Origin: an uncultured Desulfobacter sp.
GTDB taxonomy: Bacteria; Desulfobacterota; Desulfobacteria; Desulfobacterales; Desulfobacteraceae
NCBI RefSeq assembly: GCF_963666145.1
Contig: NZ_OY762614.1
Span: 3,710,501 to 3,774,500, forward strand
Direction of reading: 5' to 3'
Length of the DNA stretch: 64,000 nt
The notes beneath the pieces were generated by a model, which did no database searches, was not told the origin of the DNA, and saw only the letters and a program-made list of their open reading frames with translations. A program made the translations under genes and the position numbers. Below, piece after piece: positions 27,432 to 35,477 of the stretch; the stretch's first letter is position 1, and every line of letters starts with the position of its first letter.

Positions 27432-29075
27432 ATGTTTTGTTTTCAATGTCAGGAAACCGCGAAAAATCAGGGCTGTACCATTAATGGGATGTGTGGGAAA
27501 AAAGGCAGTACGGCAAATCTTCAGGATCTGTTGATCTATAATTTAAAGGGGATCGCCGTTCTTGCGCAAACTGCAAAAGAGGCCGGCATGAATGTGCCTG
27601 CAGCCAATGGTCAGTTTATCGCCGAAGGGTTGTTTACGACGATCACAAATGCCAACTTTAATGATGAAGATCTTATTTCCTGGATTACCCGTGCCCAGGC
27701 AGTTAAAAAGAAACTGTTCGACAGTGTTAAAGATAAGGTGGGGTCGGATTTTCACGATTGTGCGACCTGGTTTTCGGATGATACCTCGGCATTTGCGGCC
27801 AAAGCAGAAGCGGTTGGTGTGCTTTCAACCGAAAATGAAGATGTCAGGTCCCTTCGTGAACTTCTGGTCATCGGCCTGAAAGGGATCTGTGCCTATGCGG
27901 ATCATGCTGCTGTGCTCGGTGTCACCAAAGATGAAATCTGGGATTTTCTGTATGAGGCGTTAACCTCGACCACCCGGGACCTGGGTGTTGATGAGATGGT
28001 CGCCATGGTCATGAAAGCCGGTGAAACCGCAGTGACTACCATGGCAGCTTTGGACCAGGCCAATACCCAGGCCTACGGCAATCCTGAGATTACGGAAGTC
28101 AATATCAGTGTGGGGACAAACCCCGGTATTTTGATTTCCGGCCACGACCTGAAAGATATGGAAGAGCTGCTGGAACAGACCAAAGGGACGGGCGTTGATG
28201 TCTACACCCACGGTGAAATGCTGCCGGCCAATTATTATCCTGCATTTAAAAAACACGATCACCTCAAAGGCAATTACGGCGGTTCCTGGTGGCATCAGAA
28301 TGAAGATTTTGAAACCTTTAACGGGCCCATTCTGATGACAACCAACTGCATTATTCCCATTAAAAAGAAGAATACCTACCAGGACAGACTTTTTACGACC
28401 GGCGTTGTTTCCTATCCGGACACCATCCATATTCCGAACAGAGTAGACGGCGGCAGCAAGGATCTTTCAAAGATTGTTGAACTTGCCAAAACCTGTAAGT
28501 CTCCCACGCAGATAGAAACCGGTACGATCGTTGGCGGATTTGCACATAATCAGGTGCTGGCCCTGGCCGATAAAGTTGTGGAAGCTGTTAAATCCGGTGC
28601 GATCAAACGGTTTATCGTCATGGCCGGGTGCGACGGCCGCAACAAAGACAGGGACTATTTTACCCAGGTGGCTGAAAAACTGCCCAAAGATACCGTGATT
28701 CTCACGGCCGGGTGTGCAAAATACAGGTACAATAAGCTTGATCTGGGCGATATCGGCGGGATTCCAAGGGTGCTTGACGCCGGACAGTGCAACGATTCTT
28801 ATTCCCTGGCTGTGATCGCCATGAAACTTCGGGATGCATTCGGGCTGGATCACATTAATGATCTGCCACTCTCCTTTGATATCGGCTGGTATGAACAAAA
28901 GGCTGTGGCGGTTCTGCTGGCATTGCTGCACCTGGGTGTTAAAGGGATTCGCTTGGGACCCTCGCTGCCTGCGTTTGTTTCGCCCACGGTGTTGAATGTC
29001 CTGGTTGAAAATTTTGATATCAAACCCATCGGGGATGTTGACGAAGATATTCAAGCCATGATGTCAGGCAAGTAG
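27432..29075 (+). CDS. hcp: Hybrid cluster protein (hydroxylamine/NO reductase), class I
   Basis: Cytoplasmic iron-sulfur-oxygen protein that reduces hydroxylamine and is implicated in NO detoxification. The N-terminal cysteines C3xxC6x8C15x5C21 are the class I spacing found in strict anaerobes and bind a [4Fe-4S] cluster. Hybrid-cluster ligands are in the C-terminal half, within SGHDLKDMEELLEQT, the HGEMLPANYYP segment, TTNCIIP, GCDGR and TAGCAKYRYN. Length 547 is normal. A strong AAAAAAGGAG site precedes the ATG, and a perfect FNR-type box lies 88 bp upstream. It is monocistronic and convergent with the Hao-like gene. Confidence 0.96.
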   Translation: MFCFQCQETAKNQGCTINGMCGKKGSTANLQDLLIYNLKGIAVLAQTAKEAGMNVPAANGQFIAEGLFTTITNANFNDEDLISWITRAQAVKKKLFDSVKDKVGSDFHDCATWFSDDTSAFAAKAEAVGVLSTENEDVRSLRELLVIGLKGICAYADHAAVLGVTKDEIWDFLYEALTSTTRDLGVDEMVAMVMKAGETAVTTMAALDQANTQAYGNPEITEVNISVGTNPGILISGHDLKDMEELLEQTKGTGVDVYTHGEMLPANYYPAFKKHDHLKGNYGGSWWHQNEDFETFNGPILMTTNCIIPIKKKNTYQDRLFTTGVVSYPDTIHIPNRVDGGSKDLSKIVELAKTCKSPTQIETGTIVGGFAHNQVLALADKVVEAVKSGAIKRFIVMAGCDGRNKDRDYFTQVAEKLPKDTVILTAGCAKYRYNKLDLGDIGGIPRVLDAGQCNDSYSLAVIAMKLRDAFGLDHINDLPLSFDIGWYEQKAVAVLLALLHLGVKGIRLGPSLPAFVSPTVLNVLVENFDIKPIGDVDEDIQAMMSGK

Positions 29076-29077
29076 TG

Positions 29078-29196
29078 ATTGAACGAAAAGTCATCCACCT
29101 GCGGCGTTGCATGAAAATTTGAAATCCTCACATACAATAGTATGCTCCGGTTTCAAATTTTCATGCGCCTTGCATCTGGATAACTCTTCGTCCAAT
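29078..29196. repeat. 119-bp imperfect palindrome after hcp
   Basis: Starting three bases after the hcp stop, the two 57-58 bp arms are largely complementary around the centre CATAC-AATA-GTATG; TGCATGAAAATTTGAAA is matched exactly by the other arm. The outer sequence ATTGAACGAAAAGTCATCCACCTGC is closely related to the hairpin arm at 52171-52196, so both look like members of one dispersed palindromic repeat family. Confidence 0.75.
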
Positions 29197-29245
29197 CCCC
29201 GGTTTCCATTCAGGCTCTACGTCAAGAGCGAGTTTAAACAGCAAA

Positions 29246-29288
29246 GCAGCCGTCAATATGATTTTTGACGGCTGCGTTGTTTTGTTGC
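29246..29288. terminator. Terminator between convergent hcp and hao-like genes
   Basis: Exact 11-base arms GCAGCCGTCAA (29246-29256) and TTGACGGCTGC (29265-29275) enclose an 8-base loop and are followed by a T-rich tail. It lies 26 bp from the end of the reverse-strand hao-like gene and can serve either direction. Confidence 0.65.
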
Positions 29289-29313
29289 TGCTGTATCAGC
29301 GTTTTAGTTTAGA

Positions 29314-30696
29314 TTAGAGGGGTCCTGTGCTTATAACCGGGCTGTATTTTTCAATTTTGCCGGTTTCAAGACGCTGTTTGTAGATGTTTTCCATATCCTG
29401 ATAGACCTGGAAAACCTGGAAGAAACCATGCCAGTGTGCATAATCCGGGGCATTCATTGCTGCGCCCTGGCGCGCCCTGCGGCCGGTGTGATGCCACAGG
29501 TAGTACATCAGCTCCTGAAAGCCGTCCTGCCAAGGATCCGGGCCAAGCAGGTTCTTTGCTTCCAGCTCTTTTTTCATACGGTCCGCACCCTCCCAGTACT
29601 TGTTGTAAAGGGCCACGGAATTATCCAGGGTCTCCCGCTGGGTGTTTACATGGGTGGGGCCATGGCAGTTGGCACAGACTCTACGCATATTGGCTTCACC
29701 CTGGACGCCCTCGCCACGGTTGCCCGAGCGGACCACGGATTTTTTGTGCATCAAATCCCATTTGAGCCGTTCCTGGACATTGTGGGTGGTGGCCAGATCG
29801 CCGATGCCGCTCATGTGGCAGGTGGCGCAGGTGGGTGCGAGATAGTCGCCGGGCTCCCAGGCATCAGGCGGGCTGTCGAACTCCCATTTTTCTCCCTGGG
29901 TATGATATAACTGCCCATGCTTGGACTCATCATAAATTTCAATGTTGGGGTGATCCGGACCCAGATGACATGCACCACAGGCTTCGGGTTTTCTGGCATC
30001 TGCCTTGGAAAAGGTGTGCCGTTCATGACAGACGGTGCATGTGCCGATGGAACCATCTGGGTAGCGGGTGCCTACGCCGCCGGGCCAGGTATTGTTGATG
30101 GGTTTGTTATCCGGTCCCAATTCAACTGTTGTGCCGTGACACATCTGGCAGCCTGAGGTCCTGGGGGCCAGCTCTTCCTTGGTGGCTTCCGGGGGCGTAC
30201 CCCACTTCCAGGTGAACGATTTATTGGACATAAACCCTGCGCCTTCGTAATAAAACTGAAGTTTGCTCAAGCCCGCCCGCTCCGGGCTGGTAACGGCACC
30301 GGAAGACAGATCGGCGTGGCCGCTTTTTAGAAACTGTTCCACTTCCTGGGGATGGCAACGCGAACAGGTTTTGGAGGAAACCATCGGCGAGATAAAGGTA
30401 TCGGTTCCCTTGATGCCTTCGCACTGGCTTGCCATGGGAGAGGATTTATCCACCACATGGCAATCGTAACAGGAAACGCCTGCATGGGCCATACGGCTGC
30501 TTTTCCAGCTTTCAACGGTCCCCGGCATTTTTCCTATGTGGCACTCAATACATTGCAGTGCTTCTTTGGTAAACCCCCGGGTAATCTTGATCTCCTTTGG
30601 GAGATTGGGATACTCCGCTGCCCAGACCTGAACGGCCAAAGCCGTGCAAACCATGGCACAGGTCAGTATTCCGATCCTGCCGAACGTCATTTTCAT
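29314..30696 (-). CDS. Octaheme cytochrome c, hydroxylamine oxidoreductase-like (reductive Hao type)
   Basis: Periplasmic enzyme of the multiheme Hao family. A signal peptide ends near VWA-AEY (residue 26). Eight CxxCH motifs are present in order: CIECH, CYDCH, CSRCH, CQMCH, CTVCH, CGACH, CATCH and CANCH, the number of true Hao. The C-terminal helical region (YYLWHHTGRRARQGAAMNAPDYAHWHGFFQV) is where Nitrosomonas Hao carries its cross-linking Tyr; I cannot assign such a residue safely. A NapC-type quinol dehydrogenase is encoded 39 bp upstream, the gene pair described as haoA-haoC in Epsilonproteobacteria, where it is proposed to reduce nitrite toward hydroxylamine. AAGGAGG precedes the ATG. 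Confidence 0.88.
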   Translation of the reverse strand: MKMTFGRIGILTCAMVCTALAVQVWAAEYPNLPKEIKITRGFTKEALQCIECHIGKMPGTVESWKSSRMAHAGVSCYDCHVVDKSSPMASQCEGIKGTDTFISPMVSSKTCSRCHPQEVEQFLKSGHADLSSGAVTSPERAGLSKLQFYYEGAGFMSNKSFTWKWGTPPEATKEELAPRTSGCQMCHGTTVELGPDNKPINNTWPGGVGTRYPDGSIGTCTVCHERHTFSKADARKPEACGACHLGPDHPNIEIYDESKHGQLYHTQGEKWEFDSPPDAWEPGDYLAPTCATCHMSGIGDLATTHNVQERLKWDLMHKKSVVRSGNRGEGVQGEANMRRVCANCHGPTHVNTQRETLDNSVALYNKYWEGADRMKKELEAKNLLGPDPWQDGFQELMYYLWHHTGRRARQGAAMNAPDYAHWHGFFQVFQVYQDMENIYKQRLETGKIEKYSPVISTGPL

Positions 30697-30735
30697 ACCA
30701 TCCTCCTTACTATGGATTATTTTTTGTTTATACCA

Positions 30736-31308
30736 TTACAGTATCTGCCGGCTGAAATACCGGTCAACCATGTCGGCCAGATCCTTGTGGCCTACATGGG
30801 GATGGCATTCAGCACATTTTTTAGTTGTTTCGCCCCGAAGATAGGTACGATGGGCCAGAAAACCGCCCCTGGGCATACCCGGTGCGGCATCCAGCTGCTG
30901 GTGGCAGCGTCGGCAGGCCGAATCATAGGTGAATTTCAGTCGATTTTTTTCTGAATTGGCCATCCAGTCAAAGGTGTTTACGTCAATGATCATGTTCTGG
31001 ATCACATCTCCGGTTCCGGTGACGGCCTTTGCCGTGACATATTCCACGAAATCGCCGTGGGGCAGATGGCAGTCCACGCATTGGGCCCTGAAACCCTGGG
31101 GATTAGTGCCGCCATGCACCGAGAATTTCCAGGCATCCCGGAACGGATTCATGGCATGGCAGCTAACACAGAAGGTATCCGTATTTGTGGTTTCGATCAT
31201 GAAACCCGATGCCAGTACCACAACACAAGTCAGTACAATGCCGATACCAAGGCCGAACCACCAGCCTTTTTTACCGCCGGACCGGGTTGGGGCTTCGTAA
31301 AGTGCCAT
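30736..31308 (-). CDS. NapC/NirT-family tetraheme cytochrome c
   Basis: Membrane-anchored quinol dehydrogenase that passes electrons to a periplasmic partner, here probably the Hao-like octaheme protein. One N-terminal membrane helix (about residues 15-38: WWFGLGIGIVLTCVVVLASGF) is followed by four heme motifs: CVSCH-AMNPF, CVDCH-LPHG, CRRCH and CAECH-PHVGH. The 190-residue length and motif context are those of NapC/NrfH. AGGAGAC precedes ATG 31308. It is the first gene of the two-gene operon, with an inverted repeat 26-50 bp upstream. Confidence 0.93.
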   Translation of the reverse strand: MALYEAPTRSGGKKGWWFGLGIGIVLTCVVVLASGFMIETTNTDTFCVSCHAMNPFRDAWKFSVHGGTNPQGFRAQCVDCHLPHGDFVEYVTAKAVTGTGDVIQNMIIDVNTFDWMANSEKNRLKFTYDSACRRCHQQLDAAPGMPRGGFLAHRTYLRGETTKKCAECHPHVGHKDLADMVDRYFSRQIL

Positions 31309-31333
31309 AGTCTCCTGTCCTCTTTCTTGTAGC

Positions 31334-31358
31334 TCGTACCTTAAAATTATAGGTACGA
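31334..31358 (-). promoter_or_regulatory. Inverted repeat upstream of the napC-hao operon
   Basis: TCGTACCT and AGGTACGA are exact 8-base arms separated by nine bases, centred about 38 bp before the NapC-type start codon. It could be an operator or a 5' leader hairpin; no known regulator motif is recognised. Confidence 0.4.
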
Positions 31359-31729
31359 TACTGTTTATTTATGTAAAAGCTTAATAATTTGTTGAAACGT
31401 TGGTGTTGTAGACTCTTTGATCCGAATAACCGTGCGAAAATCGTATAGATGTCTTTTCACCGGCCCTGTTCATTCATTGTTGACAGCGAAAGAACCGTTC
31501 TTTTTGTAAAAAGGAGATGAACTTTTTAATTTAATCGTATCTTCTGTATGAAATTATTTTGACTGTTATTTCAGTATCATAAACGCTGTATGGTATTCAA
31601 TGAAAAATATAATTTATTTGTGCGGTTTTACCTGCTGTTGGTGGCGTCTCATGTCATACCGAACTGGATAAAGTTATGGGGATCGGTTGCGAACCGGACT
31701 TGAATTAGATACTAAGAATGTTTAAACGG
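31359..31729. other. Intergenic stretch upstream of the napC-hao operon
   Basis: AT-rich with no supported gene. It should hold the napC-hao promoter. A site TTGATCCGAATAAC at 31417-31430 matches the FNR pattern at eight of ten positions; no well placed -10 element is found beside it. Confidence 0.4.
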
Positions 31730-31759
31730 ATAACACGGTTTGATCTCAAACCGTGTTAT
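31730..31759. terminator. Strong hairpin after the ProX-like gene
   Basis: Arms ATAACACGGTTTGA and TCAAACCGTGTTAT are exact 14-base complements with two bases between them. A T-rich tail follows on the plus side only, but the position 30 bp after the reverse-strand gene makes it that operon's probable 3' end. Confidence 0.6.
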
Positions 31760-31789
31760 CTTATTTTTAAGTTTGGCAAATGATAATCC

Positions 31790-32278
31790 TTACAGGCGGA
31801 TGACATGGGGGTGCTGACCGACATGTTCCAGAAATTTGACCATGTCATTGGCGCAGATGGTGGTGGTGGCTGTGTTGGTCAGGGGGTGGAAATTAAGCAG
31901 ATCGTTTTCCATCAGTTCTTCGTCCAGTACAATTTTCACCTCGTGGTCGCCGATGTTTACAGCGGCAAATGGGGTGACGGAACCGGGGATTACGCCTAAA
32001 ACCTCCATGAGCAGGTCTGGTTTGCCAAAGGACATATTATTGGCCCCGATCCGTTTACTCACATCTTTGATTTTAATGGGTTTGTCTGCCAGGGTGACCA
32101 CCAGAAACAGTCTGTTTTTTTTATCTTTGAAGAACAGATTTTTGGAGTGGGCGCCTTCAATTCCTTCGCTGTGCAGGGCTGCTTCTTCAACCGTGAACAC
32201 GGCAGGGTGCTCATGGTTGGTGTAGTTGATGTTCAGCTCCTCCAGAATATTGAGCAGTTCTTCCTGGGTCTGCAGCAT
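31790..32278 (-). CDS. YbaK/ProX-family prolyl-tRNA deacylase
   Basis: Trans-editing enzyme that hydrolyses mischarged aminoacyl-tRNA-Pro (usually Ala-tRNAPro). The fold is shown by HEHPAVFTVEEAA near residue 17, the substrate-loop HSKNLFFKDKK near residue 44, KPIKIKDVSKRIGANNMSFG, and GSVTPFAAVN near 98, the ProX signature with its glycine-rich turn. Length 162 fits PrdX/ProX rather than YbaK. It follows the TSUP gene by 18 bp in the same direction and is probably cotranscribed with it. Confidence 0.88.
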   Translation of the reverse strand: MLQTQEELLNILEELNINYTNHEHPAVFTVEEAALHSEGIEGAHSKNLFFKDKKNRLFLVVTLADKPIKIKDVSKRIGANNMSFGKPDLLMEVLGVIPGSVTPFAAVNIGDHEVKIVLDEELMENDLLNFHPLTNTATTTICANDMVKFLEHVGQHPHVIRL

Positions 32279-32296
32279 GGATCTTCCTTTCTTGGG

Positions 32297-33058
32297 TTAC
32301 GAGATGTAATTGACATAAATCAGTCTGACAATGGTTAAAAAGACCATGGTCAGAAAAATGGGCCGGATAAAGGGCGCGCCGCGTTTGATGGCGAGCCCGG
32401 AGCCGACATTGGCCCCGATGATCTGGCCCGCCGCCATAATCAGCCCTGCGGTGTACAATACATTGCCCCCGGCGATAAACAGGCCCAATGCCGTGATATT
32501 TGATACAAAGTTCATGACCCGGGTGGTGCCGGTGGCCTTTGTCATGTCCATGCCCATGAAAATGAGCATGGCCCCGGTCCAGAATGCGCCGGTGCCGGGG
32601 CCGAAAAAACCGTCATAGAAGCCCAGCCCAAATCCGAAGAGCAGAAAGAAGACGTTTTTCTGCATCCTGGCCTTTGCCTGGACCACGCCCAGATTTTTGG
32701 CCATGAAGGTATAAAAAAATACGAACAGCAGCATAAAAGGCACAAGGTGCTTGATAAAATCCGCATGGATTTGTTGGATGGCCCAGGCACCTGCGGCCGC
32801 GCCGGTAAAGGTGAATGCGATGCCCGGCAGGTTGTCGGACAGGTTTACCTTGCCCTTGCGGATAAAATTGGCTGCAGCCGATAATGTGCCGAAACTGCCC
32901 TGGAATTTGTTGGTGCCCAGGGCCAGCTGGGGCGGCAGTCCCACAGACAGGAGTGCGGGCAGGGCAATCAGTCCGCCGCCGCCGGCAATGGCGTCCACAA
33001 ATCCTGCCAACAGACCTGAAATAAATAAAATTAAATAGGAAGAAAGGGGCAGTTCCAT
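32297..33058 (-). CDS. TSUP-family anion exporter (TauE/SafE)
   Basis: Inner-membrane transporter of about eight helices from a family that moves sulfite, sulfoacetate or similar sulfur-containing anions. The N-terminal repeat signature ISGLLAGFVDAIAGGGGLIALPALL at residues 14-38 and LGTNKFQGSFGTL at 48-60 are diagnostic; the second repeat GFYDGFFGPGTGAFW is near residue 150. Length 253 is standard. It is divergent from the AEC transporter and upstream of the ProX-like gene. Substrate is not determinable; sulfite export would suit a sulfate reducer. Confidence 0.9.
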   Translation of the reverse strand: MELPLSSYLILFISGLLAGFVDAIAGGGGLIALPALLSVGLPPQLALGTNKFQGSFGTLSAAANFIRKGKVNLSDNLPGIAFTFTGAAAGAWAIQQIHADFIKHLVPFMLLFVFFYTFMAKNLGVVQAKARMQKNVFFLLFGFGLGFYDGFFGPGTGAFWTGAMLIFMGMDMTKATGTTRVMNFVSNITALGLFIAGGNVLYTAGLIMAAGQIIGANVGSGLAIKRGAPFIRPIFLTMVFLTIVRLIYVNYIS

Positions 33059-33167
33059 GGTTCGTTCGTGTTCCTGTCAATTAAAACTATGGGTCGACCT
33101 GTTTGCAATTCCGGTAGAAAGGCGTATAAACAGCACCAATGCGATTAACTTAAGGCCACGGTGCGTC

Positions 33168-34085
33168 ATGGACATTATTTCAACCATCATACCCATATTC
33201 ATTATTATTTTTCTGGGGATATTTGCCCGGCATAAAGGGTTTTTATCCCAGGATTTTTTACACCAGGCCAACCGACTTGTCTACCACATTGCCATTCCGG
33301 CCATGATTTTCAGTGCCATTGCCAAGTCTTCTTTGAAAACCCAGTTTCATCCGGGCGTCATCCTGGTTACCCTTGCAACCGTGTGCCTTATTGTGCCGGT
33401 TGCCTGGCTTGGGGCGCGCTTGGTAAATATTTCACCCTCATCAAAAGGGTCTTTTATCCACTGTTCCTTTCATGGCAATTTGGGGTATATCGGGCTTGCC
33501 GTGGCCTTTTATTATCTGGGGCATGAGGGGCTTGTCAAGGCGGCCATTATCGCAGGGTTTGTGATGATCCTTCAAAATGTTCTGGCTGTGGCTGTGCTTC
33601 AGTTTTACAGCCGGGATTCCGGCAGCCGTGCAAGTCTGACCGCAACCTTGGGGGCTGCCATGACCAATCCGGTGATCCTGTCTGCTTTGGCAGGTATTGC
33701 GTATTCCCTTTCGGGGATGCCCTTGCCGGTGATCCTGGACCGTTCCCTGACCATTCTCAAAGGGATGGCGCTGCCCATGGCACTGCTGGTGATCGGGGCT
33801 TCTCTTTCCTTTGAAAAGATCAGACTGGTGTTTTTTTCGGTGGTGATGACGTCGGTGTTAAAACTTGCGTTGATGCCTGCCATGGGGCTTGTGTTATTTA
33901 AGCTGTTTGGGATCAGTGCATCGGATTTTATTCCGGGCCTGATTATTCTTGCGGCGCCTTCGGCGACACTGGTATTTATCATGGCAGAACAAATCGGTGG
34001 GGATTCGGATCTTGCCGTGGCGGCCATCTCTATTTCCACCCTTGTGTCCGGGCTCACCTACGGCATCTGGCTGAGCTTGGTATAG
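33168..34085 (+). CDS. AEC-family (auxin efflux carrier-like) transporter
   Basis: Inner-membrane carrier with about ten hydrophobic helices in two five-helix halves. The start MDIISTIIPIFIIIFLGIFARHKGF is the family opening, and HGNLGYIGLAVAFYYLG near residue 100 and ILAAPSATLVFIMAEQIGGD near 265 are conserved. ATG 33168 is chosen over longer in-frame starts because those add a non-hydrophobic leader running into the divergent TSUP gene; the ribosome site is weak. Bacterial members export organic acids such as malate or malonate; substrate here unknown. Confidence 0.9.
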   Translation: MDIISTIIPIFIIIFLGIFARHKGFLSQDFLHQANRLVYHIAIPAMIFSAIAKSSLKTQFHPGVILVTLATVCLIVPVAWLGARLVNISPSSKGSFIHCSFHGNLGYIGLAVAFYYLGHEGLVKAAIIAGFVMILQNVLAVAVLQFYSRDSGSRASLTATLGAAMTNPVILSALAGIAYSLSGMPLPVILDRSLTILKGMALPMALLVIGASLSFEKIRLVFFSVVMTSVLKLALMPAMGLVLFKLFGISASDFIPGLIILAAPSATLVFIMAEQIGGDSDLAVAAISISTLVSGLTYGIWLSLV

Positions 34086-34571
34086 CCTCGTTGGCTGCCG
34101 TTTGGCGTTTTATATATCTCCTGATTCATTTTATTTTGCTGTTTGCCATTTGAGACGATTTCGCGTATAAGGAAATTATACGTTGTGCCTATATTTTTAC
34201 GATTTATTATTGTCGGATGCAATGTTTATTTGCAAAATAGATCCATTGAATCTACACATATTTTTAAAGTTATCCGGGTATACACCGCGTGGCTGTTGTT
34301 TCTGTCAAGTCCTGATTTTGTGTAGTGCTTTCCCTGTGCCGGTTGAAATTCCAGAAAAAAAATTCTCCAAGCCCTTGCGATGCCGGGTCGTATCGCACAG
34401 TGCTGGATGAATTATAGTAAAGGTCCTCTCCTTTTCTAACCATTTGCCCAAAGGGCGATTATTTAACAATCAGTGTTTTCCGGTTTTCCCATGGGGGGAT
34501 TTAAAGCCTTTAGAGGTTGGCCCAATATCCCCCCCCCTAACCTTAAAATATAAATATATAAGGAGCTATCT
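34086..34571. other. Intergenic stretch upstream of the PEP-CTERM gene
   Basis: AT-rich, no supported gene. A short inverted repeat (CGTATA at 34164-34169 with TATACG at 34177-34182) is present. I looked for a sigma-54 element, often found before PEP-CTERM genes, and saw none. AAGGAG at 34560 is the ribosome site of the next gene. Confidence 0.4.
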
Positions 34572-35357
34572 ATGAAACAAAAATTAGTTCTCCTACTTTT
34601 AACTTTTACGGTGATATGTTTACCGGCGATTAACGTGAACGCAACCTCTGTCGTCCTTTCTGATATACCGGCATACACCTGGTACCATGGTTGTGGACCG
34701 ACCGCTGCGGCGTCAATTTTTGGGTACTATGACCTTAGTGGATACGATTCTTTATTTGACGCCAGCGGCTGGGATGAAGTGAAACTCACATCCAATGTAC
34801 AGGATGAAATATCAAGCCCTGCGCATAATGCAAAGTACGATCCCCATCCGGATGCAGTTGGTCCTGATCCTCCGGATACAAGTATTGCCGATTTTTTTCA
34901 TACCTCAGAAAACCAGCCTTATGGATGGAGTTATCTTCGGGATGCAGATGATGCATTTAGGGAGTATGCAAGTTACCGTGGTTATAATGATTGGGATGCC
35001 TGGAATGGAAGTTTTGGAAGCGGGCAATTCACATGGGATGACTTCACCAATGAAATCGACAATGGTCGCCCAATGATGTTTTTAATTGATACGGATGGTA
35101 ATGGTGGAACAGATCATTTTGTTCCTGTTTTTGGCTATGATGATCAGACTATGAAATATGCATGTTACACCACTTGGTCGGAATCTGAAGTGATAAGTTG
35201 GCGATTATTTCGAGGTATGGGAAGCTCTTGGGGGATAGGATATGCTACTTTTGTCGTGCCCGGCGCTGCTGATACGGTACCCGAACCTGCCACCATACTA
35301 TTTTTTAGTATTGGTTTAATTGGGTTTGCCTGGATTCATCGAAAAAAAGAAGCGTAG
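34572..35357 (+). CDS. PEP-CTERM exported protein with C39-like cysteine peptidase fold
   Basis: Secreted protein predicted to be handled by an exosortase. Signal peptide residues 1-24. The core resembles peptidase C39-like domains: Cys41 in WYHGCGPTAAASIFGYYD, His182 in GGTDHFVPVFGYDD and an aromatic-rich TTWSESEV segment, consistent with a Cys-His protease, though activity is unproven. The C-terminus has VPEP, a hydrophobic helix and a basic end (HRKK), the PEP-CTERM sorting signal. A strong AAGGAG site precedes the ATG. No exosortase gene is in the window; it must be elsewhere. Gene stands alone. Confidence 0.88.
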   Translation: MKQKLVLLLLTFTVICLPAINVNATSVVLSDIPAYTWYHGCGPTAAASIFGYYDLSGYDSLFDASGWDEVKLTSNVQDEISSPAHNAKYDPHPDAVGPDPPDTSIADFFHTSENQPYGWSYLRDADDAFREYASYRGYNDWDAWNGSFGSGQFTWDDFTNEIDNGRPMMFLIDTDGNGGTDHFVPVFGYDDQTMKYACYTTWSESEVISWRLFRGMGSSWGIGYATFVVPGAADTVPEPATILFFSIGLIGFAWIHRKKEA

Positions 35358-35477
35358 GGGTCAGGGGGAGGTGCCTGATAAGTTTGTCAGGCGGAAAATG
35401 AAGTGGCGTTTCCGGCTGCTTACCGATGAAATTCCCCCTGAAGGGAAAAATTTATCCCATATGCCTGTGTTTACAAT

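Noticed and set aside
31417..31430. FNR-like site before the napC-hao operon
   Set aside because: Only eight of ten fixed positions fit and no -10 element lies at the proper distance; kept as a note in the intergenic entry rather than called as a site.
34086..34571. Search for a sigma-54 promoter or c-di-GMP riboswitch before the PEP-CTERM gene
   Set aside because: No GG-N10-GC element at suitable spacing and no GEMM-like conserved core were seen.
35398..35477. MKWRFRLLTDEIPPEG reading after the PEP-CTERM gene, faintly like the start of a DUF177/YceD protein
   Set aside because: The resemblance covers fewer than 20 residues, the frame then runs antisense through nadE, and no ribosome site precedes it.
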